A program made the position numbers and the translations under genes. From Adiantum capillus-veneris (Eukaryota; Streptophyta; Polypodiopsida; Polypodiales; Pteridaceae), in the NCBI GenBank assembly GCA_014529385.2, contig CM043971.1, forward strand, positions 28,787,709-28,847,708: DNA of 60,000 nt, given 5' to 3'. The notes beneath the pieces were generated by a model. The model did no database searches. It was given only the letters and a program-made list of their open reading frames with translations, and was not told the origin of the DNA. This document shows positions 10,093 through 23,543 of this stretch, in pieces (the stretch's first letter is position 1; each line of letters begins with the position of its first letter).

Positions 10093-12450
10093 ATGGATCT
10101 TAGGTTTACCTGGATCCTAATGAAGAGTATGCCATTCGCATCGATGACCATGACATAGAGTTTGAAGAGGAAATAAGGGCAAACAAACAAGGAAAAATGT
10201 GTATGGATAAAAATGAGACTCGGTATGTAGAAGTTGAAAATCCTGATGTGATAGACAAATGGGGGTTAGAAGTGAATACAATAATAATAATTCCAAATAT
10301 GGTAGCAAAAGAAGGTCCGTCGACTTTAGAATTCGAAGGATATGATCAAGTTGATTTGAAACCTTTGAAATAAATTAGCATTGATAATCCTACGATTGGA
10401 GTCTATTGTTGGGGGGATAGGAACGCCAAGGATCTTTTATGGACCACTCATTCCAAGCCAGGGTAGTTAACACCCATGCAAATCATCTATATCTTCAAGA
10501 TCAAGGACAAGGTTATAGCAAATCTACCATCTTACCTATTTAGGGATTAACTTTGTTAAGTAAGTCATGAGGAGGTAGAACAGACCAGATACCAAGGATA
10601 CTCTATAAGAGATTGGATATTGGGACAAGGACCTCATCCTATTCCAAAAGAGGAACTCCGTGTGAAATATTTTGGGAGAAATGCTAAAAAATCAGAACCT
10701 ACCTCATCACGAAAAACCTTGAGTGACATTAGAGCTAGTGCAGGGCTACATGAGTCACTATTTCCAACAAATAGGTTTGAAGGACTCGAGACAGGACCAA
10801 CTGCCATAAGAGTTGGAATTGAGCCGAACAGACGTGTCAGACCAGCCGATTTTCAAAAATGGGTCAAAAAATACAATGGATCTAGGGATCCATATACCAC
10901 TTAGCTAGCTTCAAGCAAGTGCTAAGAGAAGAATCCATATTTGATTTCCACACTCAATTTGAGGGATTTGGAATGACTTTAGAAGGAAAATCTTTGACAT
11001 GGTCCCAAAACATTCCACCAAACACAATCATGGATTTAAATACATTAGCTCAGGGATTTGTAGTTGCATGTTCCAAAACTAAGATCAAACATAACACGAT
11101 AGCTCAAATCTATAGCTTCAAACAAAAACAAGGCGAGTTTGTTAGGAATTGTGCAACTAGGATAAAGCAATCCATTGCAAGATGCCCAGAATTAGAAATA
11201 CCAGCAGAAGAAAGATTAATGACATTATTTCTAGAAGGATTTCTCAATAAATAACTTCATGATATACTATATAGCAAGAAGCATACGACCCTAGAAGCTT
11301 GTGTATCATATGTTATTGATTTGGGAGACAATTGTGATATTTTCAATGAAGAAGATGTCCCTAAGGATACTCAGAGTGAGAAAACAACATCCACAAAACC
11401 AGTACAAGTGGGAACAACTACTGCAGCACCACTTACAGCCATCGAAGACATTCTCAAAAGGATGAATGAAATGATGAATAATATGTAGAAAGCTCCTACG
11501 AGAGGACCTGGGCAAGGAATACCTCAACAGGGACAACCAATTAGGCCACATAAATGGTGTGCTATTGAGGGTAAGTGGACAAACCATGAGACCAATGAGT
11601 GCTATTACCAACCAAAGTAAGATGGAAATGTTCAATATGTGCTTATGAGATCACAAGGACAACACATGTACGGATATCAACCTAATATGGCCCCAGCACA
11701 AAGACCACCAATGGGTATGGAAATGCCACAACAGGTGTTGGGTCAACAACCTCCATTTCCTGGATATAATGCAGTGCCTGTAAAGTACTAGTGCCTGTTA
11801 CACCTTATGTTGAGCATAGTCCATCTACAGTAATAGTAGAAGGAGAGTGGTATACTTCACATCCACCTTCAATGGAAGATCCAGTACATATTATGCTACA
11901 TCAGAGCTTACATTGATGAACTTTGTAGCTAATCAAGGTGTTAAACCTCCAATGGTAAGACCCATAATTAAGCCAAAGACTAGAAATTGCCATAATTGTG
12001 GTGCAGATGATCATTGGAAAAATGAATGCCCAAAATCTGACAAGAACATTAAGCCAGTTGAAGCTTTTGTTACACAATGTTGCAAGGAAGGGTGGACACT
12101 TCCCTAAAAATTTTCCAAAGAATCTGATAAACAAAGGAAAAGTAGTGGTGAATGTAGTACAAGTGATACCTAGTAGCTCTTTGGAAAGTGAACCTACTGT
12201 TCCAGTCAAGGTGATCACTAGAGCCCAACCTAAGAAAAAGAAACATAATTCCTTTGATGAATCAGAGAACACTAAAAATTCCTTGCAAAAGACCAAGAAA
12301 AGAAGATGTCAAAGATATGCGATGAGAAAATTGAAACAAAAGGAAGAAATTGAGGAAAAATCCAAAAAGCTATTCGAAGAAAAAGTGAAAGAAACTGAGA
12401 GTGAAATCAACTCGGGGGATTCACCATGGATAAATTACCAAACCACGTAA
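10093..12450 (+). pseudogene. gag: Ty3/gypsy gag, decayed
   Basis: Gag forms the retrotransposon particle and binds its RNA. The N-terminal part (about 10093-10620) is read through several stops. An open stretch at 10620-10904 is followed by the retrotransposon gag domain (10919-11254), with FKQKQGEFVRNCATRIKQ and EERLMTLFLEGF typical of that fold. A glutamine/proline-rich region (11460-11790) includes a C...H...C cluster (KWCAIEGKWTNHETNECYY). A CCHC zinc knuckle, CHNCGADDHWKNEC, lies at 11989-12030. After a frameshift near 12105 a lysine/glutamate-rich tail runs to 12449 (11998-12450). Coding continuity is lost there; the matching protease starts only near 23.16 kb, so foreign DNA probably intervenes. 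The gypsy assignment is strong; which pol it belongs to is inference. Confidence 0.8.
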
Positions 12451-12571
12451 GTGCAAGGGAGGGGTTTTTTTTAATAGGTCACATAAGCATATAAGCTAGG
12501 GGTAGGCCCCCAAGAATTTATCTCCTAAGCTTAAAAATAAAGGAGGGGGGTATCATATTATTTTGTTGTGA

Positions 12572-12590
12572 GGGGGGGGGGGGGGGGGGG
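12572..12590 (+). repeat. poly-G tract (G19)
   Basis: Uninterrupted run of 19 G following an AT-rich stretch. A second purine run, AAAGGAGGGGGG, lies at about 12539-12550. Confidence 0.95.
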
Positions 12591-12862
12591 AGAATAAGAA
12601 AAGGGGGAAATGAGAGGAAGTTAATTGTGTTTCAAAATCATGGCTTTCCAAAAGATTCTACTCTCAAACTTGTGAGTCGATAGCTACAAAGATACATGTA
12701 AGAACCTCGAGGCGTCCACTAAGAAATATATAAGATAGCACGTGCATAAGGGGTTTAACAATTATAGGTTTTCGCTTGTACAAGGGTTTTGCCAATTTTA
12801 AAATACATAGAACTATGGAGAGAGTTAACACCTCTTAGTTAGATAGGGGCCTCCTTCTCCCC

Positions 12863-12864
<2 letters not shown>

Positions 12865-12901
<37 letters not shown>
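12865..12901 (+). repeat. (CT)n microsatellite
   Basis: About 18 CT units after a C-rich stretch. About 70 bp further on the opposite arrangement (G14 then GA) appears, so the two tracts are roughly inverted copies. Confidence 0.95.
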
Positions 12902-12904
<3 letters not shown>

Positions 12905-12970
12905 TTTGGGAGTTACCTTCAAAATTGAAGATATTATGCTATTTTTTGTGGTGTTGTTTCTCTCCTCCAA

Positions 12971-12981
12971 GGGGGGGGGGG

Positions 12982-13014
<33 letters not shown>
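12971..13014 (+). repeat. compound G14-(GA)15 tract
   Basis: Poly-G passes directly into GA repeats, the same order seen at 14138 and 52621. Confidence 0.95.
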
Positions 13015-13017
<3 letters not shown>

Positions 13018-13478
13018 AGTGACTTGCAGCGCTCCAACCTCCCAAGTCCTACAGAAGGGAAGTTAGTCAAGTTTGGCAAGCGTGGCTGCCCTAGCATCAT
13101 TGCATTGAATGAGAAGAGAAGTCGATGGCAAGTACTAGAGAGCTACCTCTCCTCAAGGATGGGAGTCGGAGTCAGAGCTCTACTCTATTTTCTGTTCAGG
13201 AAGAATATCTACTCCTCAACTATTCACGTATACGGTCTTGACCATCTCTCAATTGTGTGTGATCTTCATGTGGATCCAGTTAATTAAGTGCATCCAAGGT
13301 TCTTATCTTTCTCTTCTTTCTTTCAAGTATTAAATTTCTTTTGACATGTAATATGTACCAGCATGTGTTGGGAATGGAACTGCCTTGACTAAGGTGTATT
13401 TTTCATGGTTTAAACCACCTTATGTCTAACAGCTATGAAAATGTAGCACATTGTGCATTTGACAAGGTCTAATCACTT

Positions 13479-13615
<137 letters not shown>

Positions 13616-14040
13616 CATCTTTTGGCCTACCACCAAGGGGCCTTTGTGAAGTGTTCATTTTTTGCAAGTGACATCGCAAACTGCATGATAACTTTTAGAA
13701 ATAACACACAAACACAACAAAGAGTCGTCATCATCACCCCTCTTCTCACGCGGGTTGAAATAGCTTTCTTTGTTGATTTTCCAAATGGAGTGTATCTCAC
13801 ACATCATTCAACGAGAGATCTTAGGGTTCATTCTACATACATACTTGCATAATTATTGAAAAAAATCCCTTAACTTTTAGGTTCCCCCCAAATATTCTGC
13901 CCCCCCCCCAAAAGTCCATGTGGGCACAGAAACATCTCCTACCCTGCAACCATCAATGATGCCTCGCCCCGCCCTGCAACCCTTTCTCATCCATCCCTAG
14001 CCAACAAGCTTCAATGGAGATCTTGTACCCGCCACTTTAG

Positions 14041-14161
14041 AGAGAGAGAGAGAGAGAGAGCTCTTGATGCATCATGGACGAGCTAGAGAGAGAGCTAGAT
14101 GTGCTTCACCATCTCCTACACTCCCTCAGGGGTGGGTGGGGGGGGGGGGGGGGGGGGGGGG

Positions 14162-14233
<72 letters not shown>
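14041..14233 (+). repeat. (GA)n, then G27-(GA)35 compound tract
   Basis: A 20-bp AG run (14041-14060) precedes a 27-base G run (14138-14164) that passes directly into about 70 bp of GA. The tract lies just beyond the 3' end of the minus-strand LINE. Confidence 0.95.
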
Positions 14234-14237
<4 letters not shown>

Positions 14238-14284
14238 TTTTATTATCGTCCTCGGAGGTCAAATATGACCTATGGGACCAAAGT

Positions 14285-16530
14285 TTACTGTGATGTAGTA
14301 TGTGTATGGCTAATGAGTGACTCTCGATGCTCCAAAACTGTGGTGATGAGAGTCGCAATGGAGAGCCCACACTTTGGTTGGGGGAGGAAAGTGTGTAGGT
14401 CTACATCATGGCTGAAAATTTGAGAGAAACAAGTTTGGATGTGACCAAAAGCTGAGCACTCTAGTAGTGTGTGGTACTCAGACTCTTGAACTTGCAATGA
14501 GCATAATGTGCACATTCTATTTGACTCTTCTCCATTGCCCCAACGCCTTGTCTCGCATCGAAGGAAATGGGAGCTAAGCCGAATGGCTGCGATAGTGCGT
14601 ATCGCCAACAAGGGGATAGGCTCAAGCATGTACGTGTCAGTACGGTTTCCTCTTTTAGCCGAAGAACATGGTTTAGTAGTTGGGGGCAATATGGGTGGTG
14701 TAATGTATGAAGCGTGACCCATCGGATTTCTCCCAAGCCGTAATACATTGGCGTTGTAGAAAAGCTTCATTCACTTGGGAGTCAATTGAAGCATCATGTA
14801 GCAAGTGTAATGCATCACATTTCCCAAATCAGCTTCTTTATGTCTTGCATCCATCCCGTGCTCAAGAAATTGCTTTTATGCATCTTTTGAACTTTTTTGC
14901 TTGCTTCCCATCAAATTGTAGGAAGTCGATGTGAGGGATTTTGACGCAACTTTATCATGTACTCGACAACTCTTTCCATGCCCATAACCTCAATTGGAAG
15001 ACATCCCGACTCAAGAAGTAGGAGCATATATGGTGTTTGTGTCTTCACTTGGAGAAAGTTTGTAAGAAAATGCTTTTGGACATTCTCAAACTCTTTCCAA
15101 TTAGACTTTGAGATGCTCCCGCCCCACACTTCAACTCCATAAAGAAGAACCGGTGTCACCAATGCATCAAAAAGATACTTCTTGAGAACCCAACACTTGA
15201 TGTTTCCTGCATTACACATGTTCTCAAATGCATAATATGCTCTCTTTCCTGCTTCCAAACAATGCATAGCACATTCATGCCACTTGTGATTGGACGGAAC
15301 CTCAAGGCCAAGGTACTTAAAGCTCTCAACAACTTCAAGTGTCTCATTGTTGTACACAATGCATGGCTTCTCCTTATGGTTGGTTTTCACAAGCATAACC
15401 TTTGTTCTAGATTCATTCACAATCATCCCACTATGCAAGCAAAAGTTCTCAAGAACAACCATAAGCTTTTGTGCATCTTCTAAAATGTGTGCTAGAAGCA
15501 CTACATCATCCGCATACAACAAAAGCATGATTATCGCATTGCCAATAGTGACCTCTTCAATGCCTTCTTCTTGCATAAAGTCAAGTACCATTTGTTCCAG
15601 TTGATCAATGCATAGACCAAAGAGAGTTGGTGACAACGGACATCCTTGTTTAACCCCAATAGTGCTTACAAAAATTTTTGAAATTTCTCTTCCCATGCGC
15701 AATTGACAAATCACCTTCTCATAGATTCGAGAAAACGCAAGCATAAACTCACTTGGCACTTGGAGTTCTTCCATCCTTCTCCACAAATTGTTATGTGGAA
15801 TCATATCAAAGGCTTTCTTAAAGTCCACAAAACAACAATACAATCGATTGCCTTTCAGCCGACTTTCCTCCATGAGAACACAAAGAGTGACAAGATGATC
15901 AATGGTGCTATGGCATCGATGAAAACACGCTTGTCCCTTTGCATGCTTGTCATTCTGTTCAGCCCAATCACTCAATTTCATCTCCATTATGCAGCCAAAC
16001 AACTTTGCCATAAGAGACCCAATCATTATAGTCCGATAGTTGTTTACATTCTTACATCCCCTCCTTTATGCAAAGGCTTAACCCAATTAGTACTCCAATC
16101 ATAAGGCATACCATGTTGAAGTGCAAGATTGAACATATCACACATCCACTCATGGGTAAAATCTCCCGTCCATTTGATCATCTCCAGCTTGATACCTTAA
16201 AGATCTCCCGCTTTGCGAGTGGCCGACTTTTCAAGCCCATCGCATACATCCTCAATAGTAAAAAAAGAGACATACATGCATAAAATGGCATTTTTTCAGC
16301 ATTTGCTTGCTCATATAATTACATACAATGTGTGTACATATCCACAAGAGTCAAGTTACCAAAATTCTCAACCCGCTTGCCCCTCAAGTTTCTCCAAAAT
16401 CTTCCACATACATGTGCCTTTTCTTGGACTTGAAAAAGTTGTTGCTTTACTTCCCGTCTTCTTCTCTTCTTTTGGATCAATGCCTTGTATGTCGGTTTTG
16501 GGGACTTCATAAAGTTCCAAACTCCCCACC
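14285..16530 (-). pseudogene. LINE (non-LTR retrotransposon) reverse transcriptase, 5' truncated
   Basis: The longest clean frame is 14911-16026 (371 residues). It has the LINE RT order: FVDFKKAFDMIPH, GVKQGCPLSPTLF, the catalytic YADD within LLYADDVVLL (15491-15526), then a C-terminal region with LLYGVEVWGG. Upstream frames (16030-16265, about 16319-16510) continue the family with a FWRNLRGK block and PYDWSTNWVKPLHKGGD, broken by stops. Downstream frames (14740-14930, then 14285-14770) end in a Cys-X2-Cys...His-X4-Cys knuckle (CTLC...HTLLEC). No apurinic endonuclease domain was seen upstream of about 16530, so it is 5' truncated, as usual for LINEs. Stops and frameshifts in the flanking parts make it inactive. 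Confidence 0.9.
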
Positions 16531-16539
16531 CACATGCAA

Positions 16540-17810
16540 ACTAGAAGTCCCAACCTCCAGTTCTCTTGATGCCACATGTTGCAAGTTGATAGTCTCTCTC
16601 ACTTCATAAGTTCCCACCCCCCATGCATCATGCAAGAAATAGAACCTATGTACATTTCTCTCTATCAACCTTTTAAAAAGAAAATAATCACTCTACATAA
16701 ATGGCATTTCTCCCTATTACCCATTATTATTTTTCAAAAGAAATCTACCTAAATAGGTTTCTCCTAATGCCCCCAAAAAAATAAATTCATTTCTGTCAAA
16801 CTAGCTTCTCGTACTCAAGTTGGACTCGATGTGTGCAGCTACAATATACTACTTGATAGCGAGACTCAAGTCCTATCTTCTTATTTTGGATCTAGCACTG
16901 CCCAAGGGTGACCCCCCATGTATCTCTAGCCTTGACCTTACAACCTCAGATCCACTCTTTATACGACCTAACCTCCCTTACAATTACACAAAATCAATTG
17001 CCTGAGAGGGCAAAGCCACCTATCGTGTTGTGCCAATCAACAGAAGCCCCTCGCCATCCATGGGACACCTCCTCTAGCTGCAATTCTTAAGTTTCCTTGT
17101 TTGTAGTCAGTTGCTGCTCCAACTCCATCTCTACACTTGGGGGGATTCAGACTGCACCAAAAAAAATAAAAATGAGAAGGGTTGTGCTTCCGTTGTGGCA
17201 TTGCCTCATTTGCGCAAAAGTGGAGAGATGCTTTTCCAGACCCATAGACATATGGGTGGCACTAGCACCCGGAAACACAAAAAATTTCTTGAGTTTTTCA
17301 ATGCTGATCGTGGAGCAGTGTTGATCTATCATGACCCAAGAGTCCAAAGCTTAGCAATCTAATCAACTCGCCAACGATAATTTGTTGTAGGGATTTTTCG
17401 AAGTTAAAATTTGAATTGTTATCCACACAGTGTGAACCATGCTTTAACATTGAGCCTCAATGGAGTCTGTTGAACGGGCCTTACATTTTCTCTTTCCAAG
17501 CAATTTTTTCAAATTTCCAAAATGGTGGGTAATCGTTGGAAGGTAATAGAAGTCCTCCGCCTTTCTCTTCTCCTTTTGTGGCCTTCGGTTCGACCTCCCC
17601 TCCCCTACCTTGTAGTTGTGTGACCTATGATTCCCCTCCTCCTCCCTTGCATCTTGGCCTTCGGTCCTTCCTTTGGACTGGTTTCATCGAGAGAATCATG
17701 GAAGATTCATCTTTTTTTATTTTTCGCAATCGTAGCACACATACCTCACAACAGCTTGATACCCTCACTGTTTGTCTTGTTTTCAGCACGTTCTAGTTGT
17801 TTCCACACAA
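16540..17810. other. no recognisable gene
   Basis: Pyrimidine-rich plus strand with short open frames only. Nothing matches a transposon end, LTR edge or protein domain I know. Confidence 0.45.
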
Positions 17811-17816
17811 GCCAAC

Positions 17817-20320
17817 ATGAGTGATGTGTATGTGGGTGAGAGCAACAACACAAGGGCACAGAAGAAGAAGCAAAGGGGACCTGCTAGATTTCGCAAAGTG
17901 TCGGTGGGGGAGCGGTCGTAGTTGGTTGCCTTGCTTGCCTACCATTTTTTTGAACTTTTTCTGTGAGCTTCCTTGCTCTCCAAATCAAAGCCTTTTCATC
18001 AATGTGACGTCAGTAGTAGCAAGGTACTATCTTTTGCTTGTAAGATTATTTTTTTTCATATGGTAATTTCTACTCATTAAAATATCATCATACGCAGACA
18101 ACCAATCAAGGACAATGCAACTGCCATGGGGATAGAGTTTTTCGTGATAGAGGAGTATGGTTTGCAGCTTTGTTATTTGGAAGGATGTAAATTTTGGTGC
18201 CTCAAACACACAAGCTATGGGTTTCATTGGAGGGGGTGCAACAAATGTTGAAGGTGATCAGTGCATGGCTAACTTCATGTGTACAAAAACCTGCTGATGA
18301 TAAGTATGTTTGCTTGTAATGTCAATGACATTGAGATATGTCTCCAAGAAGATTATGGCTGTCGTAATTTTTTTTATGCCAAAATCGCTTTCTTTATATG
18401 TGGGTAGGTATGAAGAGGGACATGGGTATGTCCAAATATGTGTCCAATATGGGGCATTGTCATGCACTTTAGGCATTTTCAAGCTTTCTTGCAAAGGCGG
18501 AACGACATACCTCTTTCATAAATATGTTATTGCACAAATCACGAACCCATGAAGTGGGCCAGTTTAGAGCAGTCATCTGTCAATCAAGAAGAGCAATAAC
18601 CTTGTGACCGAGCATTGGAAAGAGAGGATCATCAACATGAGGCATTCAGGGAGCCAGCCAATTATGAGGGTGAATTGAAGGGTGCAATGCCTATGGATCA
18701 ATCTTTGGCAACACTCTATCTAGCTAATGATTATACGACGGACAATGAGAATTTGTGGTGGATGTTTTAAGTAATAGTCAATACATTTTAAGCTTTGCTG
18801 ACAATGTTCTTGGGAACTTATTAGGTCAGGATGATGATAGTGCATCAGTGGACCAACTTCTTGCTAATGAACATTTAAATACTGAGAATGCCATAAAGCA
18901 GCACTTGGCTATGGATTGTAGAGCAAGCCTACAATAGAGCAAAGAAAGATTTGACCAGGCAGCAAGCAGTGTGTTGGAGATTCTTGTCCTCACAACTCCC
19001 ATGCTTGTGGTGAGAGTTGTAAATTATGATAAGCTCCATCAATTCTTCAATTGTTGATGCAACATGCCCTAAATGGATGTAATAAAACCGATTTCTCTCA
19101 CGTCAACAACATGTTCTTACTTTGTATATTTATTAAAGATGCAAAGTGAGACAATTTTTTCCTATATCTAATAGCTAAGCACTTACATTACCATTTTTGT
19201 TGGTTTTGCATTTTGCAGGAGTCTAGTGATAGTGGCTCATAAGTCACTCCTTGAAAATCTTTTAAGGATTGTCGTAAGATTAGCTCTCTCAAGTTGATTG
19301 AGTTGTCAATTTGTATTTGCAGCAAGTCATTTGGGGATTGTGATGTTTATTTGATTGAGTGCTCTTTTTGCATGGATGTATCAAGTAATGGCTTCATTGT
19401 AGCCACATGTTATCCATTTGAAATTGCACTGAATGAGGATCTTATAAGTTAGCTCATTTATTATTGATTATAAGTAGAACAGTTTAGTACTTTTGAAGCT
19501 TGTGAGTGGCCCCATATACAATTCTAGGGTTTTAGATACTATTGAGCTTAGCAAATGTTTGGTTATGCGAAAATCTAAGGTGTGCATCTCTTTTTTTTTG
19601 TGCATGTAGCTTCTCACACAAGTGGACGTTGGTACTTGCACATTGTCTCTACATTACGTCAGGTTGGAAATTCCTCAAGTTCAGCATAGGATGCCCCTTG
19701 AAGATCCAAATGTTTTGAATGATCAAAAGAACATTTAGTGTGTTGTGGAGGACAAGTGGATTGGTAGTCTAAAATCATGTCAAAGCAGCAAGCTTTAGAA
19801 CAGGTTGTAGTGACTCTGGTAGACCTTATTGCTCCATTTATTGGTGATGCTTGCGATAATTTCTCATGGGCATGAAGTAGCTTAAAAAACACGATTGTTA
19901 ACATTTTGAGTTGCTATGTCTACTTTCAAGAGAAATGGATTTATTACTAGAGGGCTTGGGTGTGGGAGAAGATCCAACTTGGAAAGAATATACTATTTAT
20001 CCTGCTGATTTCATGTGGGTGACCTGAAAAATGTGATTGTTAGTGAGGAGGCTAACCACATAAAGCTTTTTACTCTTGAAGATGGGATTGCATGGATTGC
20101 AAAGCCCATCTTCATTGTAAGTGGCTCACAAGGTTTCTTTCTTGGCCTTCAAGCATGATCCATCAGGAAACTTTGCAACTAGGGAGTATACCTCTAATGG
20201 ATCCAATGGTCACCTTAATGTGAAGCTTCAAAGGCACTTCTACAGAAAAACAATCAAAGACTTGGTAGCATGTATAGCCACGTTAATAATCAAAAATTTG
20301 AGGCTTTGCTACTAAGAAAG
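17817..20320 (+). pseudogene. possible decayed multi-exon gene of unknown function
   Basis: Candidate N-terminus at 17817 reads MSDVYVGESNNTRAQKKK and a basic run before a stop. A coherent acidic stretch at about 18610-19040 includes LANDYTTDNEN, then after a one-base frameshift GNLLGQDDDSASVDQLLANE and VLEILVLTTPML. Acceptor-like TTTTGCAG near 19218 precedes SLKLIELSICICSKSFGDCD. Another pyrimidine-rich acceptor near 19608 precedes LLTQVDVGTCTLSLHYVRLE. Later EEANHIKLFTLEDGIAW (about 20045) and the frame 20121-20315 follow. I do not recognise the protein. The alternation of coding-like and T-rich stretches resembles exons and introns, but stops and frameshifts mean it is a relic if real. Confidence 0.3.
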
Positions 20321-21280
20321 ATGATGAAGAGAGCATATGGAGGCAAAATGAGGTCTGTGGCTATTACTTTGAGGATGGGGATCGAGAGAGGGCTATGACG
20401 AGCCCTCTGCTTTCACAACATAGCAGCGGTCATTGAGACAAATAATATCTACACATAGTGGACTCTTTGGCGAGTTCTGTGTCCAAGAAAACTTTTAAAG
20501 ATGTTAAGGAGTTTCACATCAAGTAGTTTTCCCTAGCATAGCACCCCAACATGGAATTTTTGTGGGTTCAATCAGGATCTCATGTATTGGAGGAGGCGGC
20601 TGACAGTTGGCTTGGCAAAATATTGGTCTTGAAAGGAAAACTGGATCAAGGCACATATCAAAGAATATTCATGTTCAAGTAGGAAGCTTTTGTAGATGGG
20701 TTGCAAATGGATTCTACCTATTCACTTTCCTAGTATAGTGGGTAAGGTGGAGTCTATACTTGATGTCACTTTGATTATTAGTAGGCTATCTTAGTATTTT
20801 AAACAAGAGAAAATCCATCTTGAGATCTAGGTGGGGCTTGCATTGGTACACCCAATAGAATTGGCCACAAAAGGTCCAACATGTTTTGATTTTCTTTACG
20901 GTGCTAAAACATTAGAACGACATTGCCAATTTTTCTAGTGTTACAACATTAGAATGAAATTTTGAATAGTAACATCTTAGGCTTTGCAACTTGTGATGAG
21001 CTCAATTTTTTGGCAGGTCCATATGTATGGGATCTTGAAATAAAACCTGAAGCAATCATATGGCAAATGGATGAACTTGCACAAGGTGTGAGCTATTGAT
21101 GTATGACAAACCCACATGCTTATAGAAAGTGGTTGTAATGATGAGATTTTGGGGTTGTTTCTGAGATAGCTATAAATTTGCTTTCCAATGGGAATTATGA
21201 CTGATAATTTGTGTGAAAAACTCATGCTGGATTAGGTTTCTTAGTCCATTTGATGGGATAGATGCCCTAACTTGCAAGGC

Positions 21281-21832
21281 TGTCACAAAATGATGACTTG
21301 GCATGGCCTACGGGGCAAATAAAGGCCACCCTAAAGGAAAGAGACAACAGATGAAGCTGGACAACTTATAAACATTGGCCGTATCTTTGTAATAAGTGAC
21401 CTTATGAGTTTATAAACTTGTACCCAACTTATGGAACCGAGCCGAGGGGCATAAAACCTTTTAAAATAAAGCAGGACCCACAAATTACATAGAGCATGCT
21501 GACATAGTAGCATACGGCCTGGCCTGCAAGTCACGGTGCATTTTATGCTGACAATCAATGATGTGGCATTCCATATGGATAGCCCATGGGGCGCATGCTT
21601 TTGGATGCAAGAGATTTTGGGAACTATGCTTTTTCATGTAGCTTCTTGTGGATAGGTCTAGGGCCTTTATAAGTGTGCCAAAGCCCCTACCCTCAGTAGA
21701 CTACCAGAGAGCATTGTTGAGAGAGAGGAACCTTGGACATTGTACTTGTGCAAAGTAATAATAAAGAAATACCACGGAGGGGTGTCAGTCTCTAGGGCCA
21801 TTGCATCTGGGTGCGGAATTATGCCATGCTGT

Positions 21833-21896
<64 letters not shown>

Positions 21897-21965
21897 AAGT
21901 TATTTTGGTGTACCTCAAGTGTGTGGCATTAGATCTTTGACTTGGAGTGTCCAAGTCTGTTAGAG
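21281..21965 (+). repeat. possible LTR with degenerate primer site
   Basis: Starts TGTCACAAAATG, carries a TATA-like CCTTTATAAG near 21662 and AATAAAG near 21758. It is followed by TGGTATGAGATC (about 21967-21978), 10 of 12 bases like the Met-tRNA primer site. A short frame starting MGSHQESDKMEEQ (22026) follows. The exact 3' edge does not end in CA, so the call is weak. It contains the CT microsatellite at 21834-21893. Confidence 0.35.
21834..21893 (+). repeat. (CT)30 microsatellite
   Basis: About 60 bp of perfect CT near the end of the possible LTR. Confidence 0.97.
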
Positions 21966-22824
21966 TGGTATGAGATCTCAGACGATTCTTCTTTTATGGA
22001 GTATTTTGTCCTTTTTGCAGCACACATGGGTTCTCACCAAGAATCTGACAAGATGGAAGAACAGTAGATTCTTGAAAAAGAATCTAGAGAAATCCATGAG
22101 CAAATAAACATGGATTTGATGGGAAGTCAGCCTTATCAATAGAAGTAGTTTCTTAGTATGTTGACGGTCACTATGGTATGCACTCTTTGACTAGTTTTAG
22201 TCAATCAGCTCATGCAAAACCAAATTTTATATGTAAAATAGGGGTATGATACCCTAATATGAGTCGTAAAAATAGGGGTTTTATGAAAATTGTCTGCTCG
22301 TAGGTGGCATCTCATTTTGTATATAGAGTGAATCCCCCGAGGAAATCAAGGAAACCCAAATAAAATGTGGAGGATCAATTTTGGTAGACAAAAATTTTTA
22401 GCCAATCAATGCAGCCTTGGAAGCTTTTTAGCGGGGCTTAAAGCAGGCCAAAATATGCGAAAAAAATGGAAAAACTATCCTTCTTCAGATATGGAAGAAG
22501 CTAAGCTTGAAGCTTATCAAAATTTGGTAAGAATTACTTAAGAAATGCTGGAAAAACAAAAACCCAATCTTGTGAGTATAGCAAAACCTGAGGAGCTTGT
22601 GGTAGAAACAAAAGAGAAATCCAAAGTGGTGGTAGAACCCCACCTTGAAACTAAAGAGCCAGACTCATAGTGCCTGACAGTGAAGATGCTTTATATGGAG
22701 CTCCGTTTGTGGAAGAAGACCGGCCAAGACATTTATGAGAAAAAGTGAGAGAGGTTAATGATGGGAGCATAACTTTGAAATCAACTCCTATAGAGGAGTT
22801 TTGGTTAGACAATTCACCTCCTAA

Positions 22825-22851
22825 TATGGATATGGATATGGATATGGATAT
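22825..22851 (+). repeat. (ATGGAT)n hexanucleotide repeat
   Basis: About four ATGGAT units within a frame reading PPNMDMDMDMD, in the decayed spacer between gag and protease (about 22450-23160). Confidence 0.9.
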
Positions 22852-23162
22852 ACAATCCTTCTATAGGGAGTTGCGGCTTTGAAGCATCAAGAATGTCTAA
22901 GCGATTGACTCTAAAAACACTACCCTCTTACTTAGGACACAACGAAGATGAGTCCATAGTGTGCAAAACCACTAAGGTAAAAAGAGCAAAACAAACCCTA
23001 GAGATAGAGAACATCCATTCAATCATGTTGACACCCATTCAATGTACTCTTACCTTGGGAAAATTATTAAAAATCAGACCATATTTATGGATGATTTACA
23101 AAAAACTCTAGAGAAAGTGGCGATAACTGGGCTAATCGCAAAAAAATTGGGTAAATTGAAAC

Positions 23163-23543
23163 ATGAATTGGATAATAAGGAGATTAGATCCGTCTTATGA
23201 ACAAAGTTGGAGAATAGTATATGAGGGTGAAGAAGGAAACACAGCCCTTCCGATGAGATATAATGATATAGAAACCATGGCAATATTGGACAGTGGGCCA
23301 GCCATAGCCATAACCACAAAAGCAGTATGGGAATCATGGGGAAAACCGGTCATTAGACAAACTCGAATGAAATTACAATTGGTTGGTGGACACATAGAAA
23401 AACCCCTAGGACTGCTTGATTATCAACATGCTTTTGCAATAGTGGACTTTGGAAAGAAACCTAATTATGAAATCATCTTGGGAAGGCCATTCATGCAGCA
23501 AGTACAGCTCATTCAAGATTGGGAAAACAATTATTTGTACTAA
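23163..23543 (+). pseudogene. Ty3/gypsy aspartic protease
   Basis: A 126-residue open frame with the retropepsin catalytic loop AILDSGPAIAIT (D-S-G in place of the common D-T-G or D-S-G/A) and the second conserved block YEIILGRPFM near its C-terminus. It cuts the gag-pol polyprotein. It is preceded by a broken acidic spacer from about 22450 and followed by an open frame at 23686-24135 that links to RT. Same strand and order as the RT, RNase H and integrase pieces downstream. Confidence 0.85.

Noticed and set aside
13361-13435. TGTTGGGAATGG...GTCTAACA as a short LTR
   Set aside because: TG/CA-like ends only about 75 bp apart, no second copy in the window and no primer site.
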